Part shown: positions 1 to 23,000 of the stretch, piece by piece
How the letters are laid out: each line of letters starts with the position of its first letter
Numbering within the stretch: position 1 is the stretch's first letter
DNA from: Strongylocentrotus droebachiensis
Lineage: Eukaryota > Echinodermata > Echinoidea > Camarodonta > Strongylocentrotidae
Reading direction: 5' to 3'
Length of the DNA: 64,000 nt
Assembly (NCBI GenBank): GCA_035222895.1
Contig: JAVYIG010007241.1
Location: forward strand, 1-64,000
Program-made: the position numbers and the translations under genes
The notes under the pieces: model-generated
What the model saw: only the letters and a program-made list of their open reading frames with translations
Database searches by the model: none
What the model was told of the DNA's origin: nothing

Positions 1-11482
<11,482 letters not shown>

Positions 11483-12000
11483 GTTCTTGTCATCACAGGA
11501 ATAATGAAAAATGTCGTGGCATGAGTACGGTTAGCCTTAATCATATGCTCAAGGAAATAATTATTGTATTCTCAATGTCATGAATTGACTTTATAATGAG
11601 ATGCAGTAATCATAGTATTGCAGGTCATATCAGGACGGCTAGCCCGAACCTTTGGCAACAATTACCCTCCGGACAACTATCCCGTCATGACTAGGCTTTA
11701 CGTGATACTGCGATCGACGCATGAACTTGAATTATCCCATGCTTGAAAAGACTTCTTCAAATCAAGCTAAAGCAAGGCTCATTAGCGAACCTTTGTAGAC
11801 ATTAGGGACTTTTAAGCAGGGTTAAAGAGGCACGCTGACTGTTGTTCGTTACCTTTTCGATTTTACACAACTACGACGCTCGCTTAAGCGTTGGTCACAA
11901 CCCACCGTGCGTGTTTTTAGTCTGTACGGTTTTGGGGGAGGCCACGGCCGCCCGCACGCCGAAATATCGATATATCGGTCGGCAGAGTTTTCAAATTTCC
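11483..12000 (+). other. Sequence after trypsin 1; nothing recognised
   Basis: No AATAAA with convincing context, exon or clear repeat was recognised between the trypsin stop and the poly-C repeat. Confidence 0.35.
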
Positions 12001-12266
12001 GGGACAAAAAAAATAAAATGTGCTCTATCCCCCACCCCCCCCCCCACCCCCACCCCTCCCCCGCTTATTCACCGGCTGGCTGAGACGTTGCGAAAAAAAA
12101 TATCCAATCCTAGGACAAAACAATATTTGAAATGTGCTCTTAACCCCCCCCCCCCCCCCCCCCCCTCCCCGCTTATTCAGCGGCTGGCTAAGTCGTTGTG
12201 AAATTTTCGGCGCGATTTTCAAATTTTAAAACACCCCCCTTGATAAAATCCTGCGTAAGCCACTGC
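12000..12266. repeat. Second copy of poly-C interspersed repeat
   Basis: It shares with 3105-3370 the C runs, the tattcagcggctggctaagt segment and the tail reading gataaaatcctgcgta. Here the module appears twice in tandem (C runs near 12032 and 12144, each followed by cttattca and cggctggct). The ORFs over it (11842-12201 and 12025-12222) are artefacts of homopolymer runs. Confidence 0.65.
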
Positions 12267-12267
12267 T

Positions 12268-12479
12268 CAGCTATGCAATCTACTATCGTTTATTTGTATT
12301 TATTTGTTGCCAGTAGGATGTATTTGGGGGACTGCTGTACCAATTCATGGTTTGGCCATATTCATTTAACGTTTTTCAGGTTATACAAATCCTCAAAGTC
12401 CACTTTTCTGCAAAGTGTAACCAATTATATTTAGATCAATTGTTTTAAATAACGATTATTTTGGCAAATTTATATAATT
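12268..12479 (+). repeat. Fossil of the SMB-CUB intron of the repeat unit, left part
   Basis: The stretch starting cagctatgcaatctacta matches the intron between SMB and CUB in units 1-4 (for example 19712-19890). It continues after the LINE at about 16557-16740. The SMB exon that should precede it and the CUB exon that should follow it are missing, so this is a relic of a further unit. Confidence 0.7.
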
Positions 12480-12810
12480 TATTTATTCATTTATTTATTC
12501 ATGTTTTCTTTATAAAAGCAGGGTAGTCCCATTCAAGCCGCAAGGCCTGCTTTACAAGGGAGCACTGCTGTAACAAACAATAATTACATTTCAAATATCT
12601 TACAAATGAATACACATAAAAATACACAAAATATACAATAAAAAACAAAACATAATATAAACAAACTATTAAACATTTCATACAAATATATAGGAAATTA
12701 GATGAAAATGGAAGAGGAGAGAGAGTAAACGAAAGAGAGAAAGAAGAGAGGGTGGTAGGAATACTTCATGATCGCAAAATTAACTCACTTGAATTTCACG
12801 GAGATTTCGT

Positions 12811-13866
12811 TTAAAAATGGGTAGTGAGGCGGAACATTTGGTAATTATGGGTAGTGAGTTGAATAGCTTTGCTGCTGTGTACGAAAAGGTCTGTTTTTTT
12901 AAAATCGGTTCTGGGTTTGGCAAGGTACAATTGATGCATTGAAACTGATCTCGTGGGATACGGGTTAGCACTTTGAGGTAGAGCATGTTTTAGATAAACA
13001 GGAGCAAGATTATTCAGGATTTTATACATAAGTACTTCATAATTGTATTCCAATCTCTGTTTGACGGATTGCAACTTTAAAGAATTTAACATAGATTGTA
13101 CAGGCGTATAATAATCTACATCTAATACTAAACGACAATATTTGTTTTGACATTTCTGTAGTCGCTTTAAATCTTTCATTTTCAGGGATCTCCAAACAGT
13201 TGAACAATAATCAATGTGAGGAAGAATTAAAAAATAATATAAATGAGTAAATACACGTTTTGTCAAACAGTGCTTAATCCTCCGCATACATATAAGCGAG
13301 TTCATAATCTTGTTAACAACATCATTGACATGGGGAGACCAATCTAAGTTCTGATTTACAATAACACCCAGATATTTAAATTTCGTTACATTTTCTATAA
13401 GTTTACCATTCATTTTTATCTGTAATTTGACTGGATTCTTCTTCCTTCGACTTGAAAATAACATAACTTTAGTTTTGTCTGTGTTAACAACTAGTCCATT
13501 TTCATTCATCCATTCACATAAAACTAGTATGTCATTTTGTAACTGGGTTTGAACAGCTTGTACTCCATAACCAGAGGAGAAAATGGCAGTGTCATCTGCG
13601 TACAAAGAAATGTTAGTAGTTGAATGCAAGGATAGATCACATATGTCATTAATGTACATACAAAATAGTAGCGGGCCCAAAATTGAACCCTGCGGTACCC
13701 CAGAATGAACTGGGGGGAAATCACTTCTAATGCCCTTGTATGACACACATTGGTTTCTTCCCACTAGGTAAGACTCAACCCATGATAATTCTGTTCCACT
13801 GATGTCGAAATAACCGATCTTTTTAATAAGAAGATCATGGGGGATGATATCAAAAGCCTTTCTCAA
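12811..13866 (-). pseudogene. LINE reverse transcriptase, C-terminal segment
   Basis: It contains RT motifs in order: A-F-D-I-I-P-H-D, GVPQGSILGPLLF, the catalytic box LYADDTAIF, then the thumb region with LGV and the C-terminal region ending in H-N-Y-Q-M-F-R-L. It continues the fingers/palm segment at 14257-13850 in another frame. No zf-RVT knuckle of the L1 type follows, which fits the CR1/L2/jockey group. Confidence 0.85.
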
Positions 13867-14257
13867 GTCTTAAGAAAACAGCACCGGTAAATCGCCCTTT
13901 GTCAAGGTTATCGTATAACAATTCACAAATCTCTGTTAAACATGTTGAGGTGGAATGTTTACTCCTAAAGCCGGACTGCCGATCGGATATCAATTCTTCA
14001 TTATAACGATATTCCATCAATTGAGAGTGGACTGCTCTTTCCAACACTTTGGAAACAGTGGACAAGAGGGAGATAGGACGAAAGTCACTTAGTTCGTGAC
14101 TAGTCTTTGTTTTGGGAATAGGGACTATGTTAGCCATCTTAAAGTCGTTTGGGATACGCCCAGATTGTATTGACTGATTGAAAATACGAACAATAGGAAT
14201 GGCAACCAATTGAGCACTAAGTTTCAACAATCTAGGGTGGAGGTCGTCAAGTCCCAC
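13850..14257 (-). pseudogene. LINE reverse transcriptase, N-terminal segment
   Basis: It encodes RT motifs 0-2: G-L-D-D-L-H-P-R-L-L, A-N-I-V-P-I-P-K, F-R-P-I-S-L-L-S and Q-S-G-F-R. It overlaps both neighbouring segments by a few codons in different frames, the mark of frameshifts on either side. Confidence 0.8.
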
Positions 14258-15543
14258 AGATTTCGAACAATCAAGGTTATTTGGTTCTTTTTTACAAATT
14301 CGGTGGTTATCTCTTTGAAAACGAATCGCGATTGTACTTTACTTAGTCTTTTAATAGCATTAACATCGTTATCTTTTATTTTATGAGAGCCTTCCTCTCC
14401 ATGAATCGATTGAAATATATTGCTGAACATTGTATTAAACTCTGTTGCTATTTTTAAGGGATCGGATACAATTTCGCCTTCAATTACAATGTGTGAACAT
14501 TGATTAGCCTTGTTATCAGGCAACAACTCTTTTACAATATTCCAGGATTCTTTCATATCTTTGCTACTCTCTATTTTACTTCGATAATAAGCCTTTTTCA
14601 ACTTTTTGTTAAGGATATTAGCTTTGTTTCTCAATGAAGTATATTTCTTCCATAGAGCGGTAGTTTTATTCTCATTTCTGATGTTATTGCATTTAATTTT
14701 ATGAAATTGACTTTTGCAATAGTCTCTATCTCTTGCTAATTCTTTATAAGCCGAGGTTATCCATGGAGACCCTTTAACTTTTTTACGCACTGATACATAG
14801 GGTGCATGTTTGTCAGAGAGTTTTAGAAAGACATCTCTAAACTTGTCCCACATAACATCAATATCAGTAACATTTATAAACATTTCACTCCAATCAATAT
14901 CTTCAATATCATTGAGAAATGCATTTTCATTGAAAAGTTTAAAAGACCGAAAGCGTGAAATTTGAGGCAACGAAATGGGTGTTTTTAGTTTTGTAACCAC
15001 ATATACTAAGGAATGGTCGCTAAACCCGATAGGCTGTACACCTGAGTGTAATTCTCCTAGTGCCTTTGATACAAGAACCAGATCAATCAGGCTTTTACTA
15101 AAAGGGGTCACACGAGTTGGCCTGTTAATGAGCTGCATTAAACCCAAAGATTCACCAATTTCAGTTAACCTATTGGACAAAGAATTAACTGTTAGCATGT
15201 TACAATTTAAGTCACCCAGCAGTATTATTCTGTCTGAGAGCGAAAATACTTGTTCTAGATTTTCCTCTAATTCTTCGAAAAAGGATACAGAAGAGTTTGG
15301 TTTACGATAAATAATGCCCACGTACAAACTAGCTTCATTTCTGGGCTTTAATTCAATCCACAGTAATTCTAAGCCTTCGCATTCTAAATCCTGCCTCCTT
15401 ATATAAGGTACACTATTTATAATGTAACAACAAACACCTCCTCCTAAATAGCCTCTGTCTTTCCTCTCCAGGTTATAACCTTCTATACAACATGTATTAC
15501 TACCAATTGTCTCGTCCAACCATGTTTCAGATAACGATATCAA
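14224..15543 (-). pseudogene. LINE apurinic-like endonuclease segment
   Basis: It encodes an exo/endo/phosphatase-type endonuclease: SLSETWLDE, a G-G-G-V strand, the LLGDLNCN catalytic motif, S-L-I-D-L-V-L-V and the GFSDHSLV catalytic His motif. The domain start (K-V-A-H-L-N-V-R-S-L) lies in the frame of 16228-15527, so a frameshift falls near 15535. Confidence 0.85.
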
Positions 15544-16228
15544 ATCGTAATGATAGCGTTTTTACAAAACAGTTAATGTCAGCCGTTTTATTACGAAGGC
15601 TTCTTACATTTAAATGAGCAACTTTAAGCCCCTTTTCACTGGGAAATGTAAAATCAGCATGGTTCAACTCACCCACATCTTGATTTGACATGTTAACATT
15701 ATTATCAGACAAATCTTTGTTTGTCTCTTGTTCATAATCTGTATCATGTAGAAAAGGTAATTGGGAAAATAAACATCTTGTACACTGCCAATTAACAAAT
15801 TTCTCGCAAGGATCATTATAATTAGCACGTCGAACATTTGCACATTTAATATGAACCCATTTTGAACAATTAGTACACAACACTGCTTTCTGATTTCTCT
15901 TTACAGGTTTTTTACATATAGAACAGGGATTACATGTAGTATTTAACCGGGCTTCGTCCAAGTCACGAGATATAGCAGGCATATCATCTATGTCTTCTAG
16001 TTGTGGTATTAATGTTTCAGGTTCACAATGATCATGGAACGGTAGTTCTTGAAATATACATGTATTACAAGTCCAATCAATGTCTCGCTCATAGTCAGAT
16101 ATTGGGACTCCACATTTAACATGGCACCATTGTTGACATCCTATGCACAAAGCCGCATTCTGGTTGCTCCTGACTGAAGTATTACATATCAAGCAAGGAT
16201 ATTTGATGTTAGCTCGACTGGCCATCAT
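15527..16228 (-). pseudogene. LINE ORF2 N-terminus with two PHD-like zinc fingers
   Basis: It begins MMASRANIKYPCLIC and carries two Cys/His clusters of PHD type (CLICNTSV with C-I-G-C and W-C-H-V-K-C; then CSICKKPV with C-T-N-C and W-V-H-I-K-C). The start of the endonuclease domain follows. PHD-like fingers are known from CR1-type LINEs, usually in ORF1; here they sit upstream of the endonuclease in the same frame. Confidence 0.75.
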
Positions 16229-16266
16229 TAATTATGGTAAGAAGAAATAAACCAACTGTAGAACGC

Positions 16267-16556
16267 TTACAAAGATTCAACATGACGGAGATCTCTGATG
16301 GGGATTACCTTGTCGTTAGTTGACAAGACAAGAACACGGCCGTCCTGTGTCCAGACACGTTTTACACGCTTCTCTTTGATTTTGTTGACGCAGGCACCGA
16401 CTATCTCCTGTCTTGATGAAGTAAGATCCTCTTTGATGTATATTTTGGATCCTCGAAGTTTCGACTTGGCTTGGTAGACCAACATCCTCATGTTGTAGCG
16501 GACAAACTTCACTATCACAGCTCTCGGTCGATTTTCTGAGCCACGGAATTGGTTCA
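16267..16556 (-). pseudogene. LINE ORF1 C-terminal fragment
   Basis: The translation has a nucleic-acid-binding ORF1 look: RAVIVKFVRYNMRM, then a lysine-rich helix, IYIKEDLTSSRQ and D-G-R-V-L-V-L. This matches the pattern of the L1 ORF1-type (Transposase_22) domain found in many invertebrate LINEs. Its 5' part is missing by truncation. Confidence 0.6.
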
Positions 16557-16740
16557 GTTGCAAAATTAGTAATGACAAACAATAATTTTAAAATTATTAA
16601 TTACATTCAAAAATGAAAACGTTAGGTCTTGAATTATTTATCTAACCCTTACATGTTTAATACTTGTATAATGTACTTATCTGAATCAGTAGATCACAGC
16701 TGTTAGGTCTAATAAATGAAAAGTTAATAGGCACTTCCCT
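16557..16740 (+). repeat. Fossil of the SMB-CUB intron, right part
   Basis: It matches the same intron of the units (for example 26080-26240: ttgcaaattagta, then taggtcttgaattattta and tgaatcagta). Together with 12268-12479 it shows that the LINE inserted into an old unit copy that has since lost its exons. Confidence 0.65.
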
Positions 16741-16847
16741 GGTAAAAAGTCACCATTTGTGTACATTTATTGTTTAATATAAAAATATCCACTTTCAAAG
16801 ATAATATTTCAAACTCATGGGGTTTATGTTTTGCTTTGTTTCTTCAG

Positions 16848-17015
16848 AATCAACTGAACCACAAAATAGAAACGGATCGTGTTCAAACAGCTGCTGTACG
16901 AGCTCTGAGTATTCTTGTAACCCTGAGGGTTGCTACTGTGACAGCGACTGCGTGAGGAATGACAACTGTTGCTATGACTATCGAGGCGTGTGTCCTAGCC
17001 TAGATAGCACTATAG
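16848..17015 (+). CDS. Somatomedin B domain exon (diverged unit 0)
   Basis: The exon encodes an SMB domain with eight cysteines: [24 protein letters not shown] and V-C-P. This is the vitronectin/ENPP-type disulfide knot. It has acceptor ttcag and donor gtattc, phase 1 on both sides. It differs clearly from the four near-identical SMB exons downstream. Confidence 0.85.
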
Positions 17016-20000
17016 GTATTCATATCCTTCCTTCCTTTTTGCATTTATTCTACTACCTATTGCTAGGGGAAAACACACTACCTATTTCAAAATGGATTAG
17101 TTATGTTTCTGCGATACAGTTAATATAGTGCCATATCATCAAAAGGGATCTCTTGCGCTCGAAACGTTCCACATCCTTTGGAGGTTACAAATCGCATAAC
17201 ATGTACTGCTAGAGATTTGCACAGCCCCTTAAGTATTGGTTTGAGCCTATGGGCGTGGAAGTAGGTTGTAAAATAGCTCGGTAAATACCAAGGAGGAACT
17301 AATGGGAGAGGAAAAGGGGCAGACTTGATAAGACTAATAAGACGAGGATTATTTAATAACAGCAAACAACAAAACACGGATGCTACATGAAATATCAATC
17401 TTTCAAGGTATCTTCTCCGGGCCCTGAGGTTGATTGCAACATTTTCCCACACATCTCTGTTTTCTACCATCCTAGAAAACTCTCGCACTCCTGGTTATTT
17501 TGTATGTCTCTCTCGGTATGGTCTCGCTATACCTTCAACTTTTCCTCCCAATAGATCTTTCAGGAGACTTTCAAAAGACTCTTCTAATCCTAATCGATTT
17601 TTTGTTTGTTAATAATATAGGAAAAGCATTATACCTGTTTCATTATACTTTCAGACGTGTTCATATCGAATACAACGTACAATATCCGAGGAGGGGTTGA
17701 AAGCCTACTTGTGTTTTCTCCTAACTACCCTAATAACTACAATAATCTCGAGAACATTCTATGGAATGTCAGAGCTGTCCATGGGCGCCGGTTTCTCATA
17801 TATTTTGGGACTGTGAGACTGCACTCAATCCGTGACTATGTCCGCATCTACACGGGGATCTCAGACGTATTTGAAGAGAGTACGCAGATATTCCACCTGA
17901 CATATAGTCCTTCTAGTAATTTGCCTGATCCATACTGGTCCGTTCATCCTAACATATGGCTGCAATTCTCAACCGATGCGTTTGGTACTGATCGAGGTCT
18001 CTTCGTCATAATAAGTTCTGGTTTGTATGGAGGTGAGAAACAGGGTCTTTGCTTTTTTAATCTCAATAAACTGCACCAATTTTGTCATCGCTTGCTTCTT
18101 CATACGCCTTCTTTCGCTACGTTTCAGTATCTTTACCATGTGAGACACTAAATATGCAAGCAACCAATAACAGAATAATGTTGTAAGTTTTGCATAAACG
18201 TATACAGACTAGGAAAGATCATTATCGAAAATCTCCATACTAATTTGGCAACCAGGAAGTGATTATCAAGTGCTATGATCAATCATGATCGTTCCCCTTT
18301 TGATGCGGAAGGTTATAGAGAACTACCTATCTGTAAATGTGTAAACATATATACAAATTAGAAATGCTTAAACAACTTTCAAACATAATAAAATTATGAA
18401 TGCCTAAACAAACAAAAATTATGTTTCTGCCTTGAGGTTCTAATAAATATTGGATTTTTCAACTCGGATGATATCATCATAACAAAAATATCGATTCGGA
18501 GCCTGAAAATAAAAGAAGTACGAATTACCCTACACGTTTGAATTATTTTAGCCATGTACAATTTTAAATAAATTTTACACCTCTTCCGAATATTTTGCCT
18601 TGTCAGATTGTGATGGGTATCGTTTCCAGTGCACGAACGGACAATGTATTGACAGCTCTGCCGTGTGTGATGGATTAAGCGACTGTGTAGATTCATCTGA
18701 TGAGTATTGTGGTAAGCATTTTTCTATTTTACATCTGTTTTTATTGTTGAACAAGTTTATCAAGATGGTTTGAATCTCATGAATTAGTTCGATGACACAG
18801 GAAAACAGAAATGTATTAACAGTATTTTTGTCAGTACAAGTCTAAAGAAGGTGTCTTAACCTGAACTTTCCATAGATAATATTTTTTATTTGTTTAGATG
18901 TGTCACAAACTTAATAAAATCTAGTATGTGAGTTTAGGATGAAAAAACGTGTCCTTGGTTAACCCAATAAGTGATAAAAAGCTACATTATAAGCGTCTGT
19001 TTCGGAATACTCAAGGTTGAATGAACTACATGTTATTATATAACCGAATATAACAAGAAAATATAAATATAGTATGAATAAAATTGATAGAGAGATATGA
19101 ATTGGGCAAGCATTAAGGTCAGCTGCCTGTCATCGTCTGTAAATTGATTCTGATTCGCATAGTTCGTATGGTAACGTAAAAGGTTGGTCCCCATAAGTAA
19201 AATCACGTTCATAAAAACCCAATTAGGATTATGTCGCTTTCATAATTTTGTTAAAGTGGTTAACATGTTAAAAATAGTGATATTTGACTGCCATGTTTTA
19301 TGGTAGGGCCCATGTTTACACAAACTATTTTGAGTTTTTCATTTTTCGCATACATCATTTCGGAACAAACCATTCTATATTTTATCCTCAGCACCAAGAA
19401 ACGGATCATGTTCAAACAGCTGCTGTGTGAACTCCGAGTATTCTTGCAATCCCGATGGTTGCTACTGTGACAGCATGTGTGTTGATAATGGAAACTGTTG
19501 TGACGACTACTCCGACGTATGTCCCACCCCTGGCAATGGAACTGCACAGCCACCAACACAGTTTACTACATCCTCGTTGATTTATACTAGTAATTGACTT
19601 TCACTATTTGATCATCGTGGCCCTTACCCCAAACTTCTCTTCTTTGTAGTTGATGTAAAATTTCTGAGTAATTTCATAGGAGAAAAAATGAAATGGCGCA
19701 TTTTCATCGTCAGCTATGCAATCTACTATTTAATTGTATTAATTTGTTGCCAGTAGGATGTATTTTTTGCCATATTCGTTTAACGATTATCAGGTTGTAC
19801 AAATCCTCAAATTCCATTTCTCTGCAAATTGTAACCCCAATCATATACAGATCTATTCTTTTAAATAACGATTATTTTTTGAAAATGTATATAATGGTAT
19901 AGTTGCAAAGTAGTACTGTCTAAAAACTTATTTTAAAAATATATATTACATTAAAAATGTAAATTTTAGGTCTTGAATTATTTATCTAAACCTGATATAT

Positions 20001-23000
20001 TTTATACTTTCAATAATTCAATAATTATATAACTTGAGGAAAATACATTATTTCATGGTTTGCAATGCAGGGATCTAAAATGTTCTTTTGCCAATGCATG
20101 CGCATAATGTTACATTGAATGAATCATTGTATTTTCAGACGTCGTAATATCCAACACGACATACCAAATGCAGATACTGAATGAAATCGTAAACGTGTCG
20201 TCTCCGAACTATCCCAACAACTACAACAACTTCGAGAACATCTTCTGGCATGTTCAAGGCCACTTGGGGTACGTCCTGGCTATACGTTTTGGGAGAGTGG
20301 CCATGGAGTCGTGCTGTGACTACGTTAGTCTTCACGTCGGCAGCTCCGATATCTTCGAGGAAAGTACGCAGATATTCAACCTGACTGGCGACCTGAGTGG
20401 CAACAGTTTACCAGATGACTATTGGTCTGTTAATCCCAATATGTGGCTACATTTCCATACGGATGGATCCGACACGGACCAAGGCTTCATCGCATGGACG
20501 CATGTTGTTCCATCCTTTGGTGAGAAACAAAAAGCATTGAACAGACCTTACATGGAATTAATTGCGCGCATTTTAAGGCTAATTGGGTAGGCATATTTCA
20601 ATGTAAACAAAATGTAGATCTATATTTTGTTTTAAATTATCATCTAATTCCACATGAATTATCATACAAAGAAACATCTGGACGAGCAACGAGCAGATTT
20701 CGTGCAGGTCATGCAGTCATTAATTTCATGCATATTTCGATCGTTAGATCAAGCGTTTCAAATAACAGTTCTTTTGGATGTCTTGTAATTGTTCGGAAAA
20801 AATCTAAACCTAAGTTTAGAGTGTTTTGTTAAGATTTATGTGTGAGATGGTCGAGACTTTGAGATCAATGACGGACAGGCAGATCCTGTGAGAGGGACAA
20901 GCAAACAGTCTCTTTATTAGTAGTAACCAGTAACTGACACATTACATATGATATAACAATGCTGATAATCTTGGAGATCATGGATTCCCCAAAACATGTC
21001 ATTTTATTATATATAAATCGAGTAAATTTGCCCTTTAAAAACCAATTGCCACAGTACAATGCAGCTGAAACTCTCAACATTAACACAGGTAAATACCTGA
21101 CCCAAACACTTAAACAAATAAGTAACAGTCAATATAAAACTCATATAAAGCAACTAATTCACAAAGTTGGATAAGCCAACACACCAAGCTAGGTTTAATA
21201 ACCTTATCATGCGACCTCTATATCACTACTTAATTCGTGTTCAATAAACTATACCTTTAACTTGTACATTTTAATATCAAGACAATGCAAATATCCTAAC
21301 AACATAAACTTAAGTAGGGCTATCCTGGTTCCCTCTTTTCAAAGTAAGCACATCTTATAGAATGAATAATGAAACTAACAATATCATAACAATGGAACAA
21401 AGATAAAATATCCCAAGACCAGAAACATCAGTAATTAATCTCTTTATACAACTTTCATCAACCACTCCAATCCAAATATTCATCTTCCATACTTTTCTTA
21501 CTTCCAAACAAACTCCAGCAATCTCCTGGTCTATTAAACATTGCTCTTACTTCTATTATCCCATATCAATTTAACACGTAACAATATTCTTTTATAGCTA
21601 TCTGCAAAATGAGAAATAAGGTTTACAATGATAGAGGGCGCTAGAAACCCTCTGATGTCTAAATAGTCAAAGTTCGATCATCACTGATTGATGTGCCATA
21701 ATTAATATCCCCTTAGCAACCAAAATACGAACAACATGCAATGCTTTAACACTCAACTTCTGTCATAAGCACTTCTTTTCTATGCTCCCTATATTTCTCG
21801 CTGACCTCGTTCCTGAACCAAGACCTATACTCATCACAAAAGTTACAGCGTATAACCCGTGGCCCTGGTCCTGGGACCAGGTACAACATTAGCGCGCACG
21901 CACTACACCCAATTTTGGCACCACATTCAACTACTAGTAATTGTACATGACCATGTACTACAATGTAAATGCATATAACAAATCATAACGCTATTAAAGC
22001 ATCACACATTTTAACATTAAATCCTCGCTTTCAATAAAGTCATATCAACCCACATGATACATCAAAATAATCACTGACATCGTTCTGATACAATACACAT
22101 AATGTACATTACACATATTTAGCATGACAATATCAATATTTACTCAACATAAAAGTGGTTCAAGTTTGGTCAACTCACCTGTGAGAGGGACAAGCAAAGA
22201 GTGCCGGCTCGTCTCAGCACTCTGCCCTCTACAGGTCACAGGGTAATTTCCCAACCCCTTACATATAGAATAAGATGAAGATTTGTAATTTGTTATACAT
22301 TCTTATCAGCAATGCCTTTGTGAATGTAACTCTCTTTCCAGGATGCGATAGCGATCAGTACGAATGCCAAAATGGACAATGCATTTCAATGGGTGCTGTA
22401 TGCAATGGAATCAATGACTGTTTAAATTCATCAGATGAATCTAACTGTGGTGAGTGTTCTTGTCTCTTTTTTGTTCTTTGTAATATTATACATTTGTATT
22501 AAGAAGCTGAAATTTACCGAAAGACGTTATAATTATGTTGTCCCGTTAGTCGTTGTCATTACTCACTGTCATCGTGACGTATGTTGTCTCAGATGGTAAC
22601 CATGACGACGGTTTCCAATGCCCGGATGGTTGATGTATGCCTGTATGATGTGATTTTGAATGCAATGGCGTTAATGACTGCGAAAAAACTTTGTTGATGA
22701 AAGAGATTGCCGTAAGATGCCCAGTTTAGCTCTTTCTCTAAATTACACTCGAATTATAATAACAAGTTTGGTTTATATATAGGCATGTACTTTTGACTAT
22801 GTTATGCCCTTACCCTGCATTAATGAATTCGAGTAACTGTGAGAACAAAATCGATAAGCGTTTACAACGTTAAAAATGTTTCTTTATTAATGTTGTAACA
22901 CTCAAATCTAAATCAAAATGACTGTTTTGTCCATACTTTAATTGACATATACTTTAAACATTGTATACCGTAACTCTTCATTAATTACATGAAAGAAGTA

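Larger units (their letters stand above)
12480..16556 (-). mobile_element. CR1/L2-like LINE, 5'-truncated and frameshifted
   Basis: A non-LTR retrotransposon on the - strand with an ORF1 tail (16556-16267), a long ORF2 region (16228-12811) and an AT-rich 3' tail of ATTT/ATTC repeats near 12480-12500. It lies inside the fossil unit intron. ORF2 is read in at least three frame segments, so the copy is dead. The 5' end is truncated inside ORF1: the codons upstream of 16556 are host intron. A target-site duplication was not clear by eye. Confidence 0.85.

Noticed and set aside
11842-12222. Proline- and glycine-rich ORFs on both strands
   Set aside because: They come from C homopolymer runs within an interspersed repeat.
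19693-19902. 69-residue ORF repeated in units 1, 3 and 4 (also 30420 and 35476)
   Set aside because: It is intronic sequence kept similar only because the units are recent duplicates; it is broken by indels in unit 2.
20959-21174. 71-residue ORF in the 1.4-kb block, repeated at 27181 and 36774
   Set aside because: No recognisable domain. Retention follows from recent duplication, and substitutions do not look biased to silent sites by eye.
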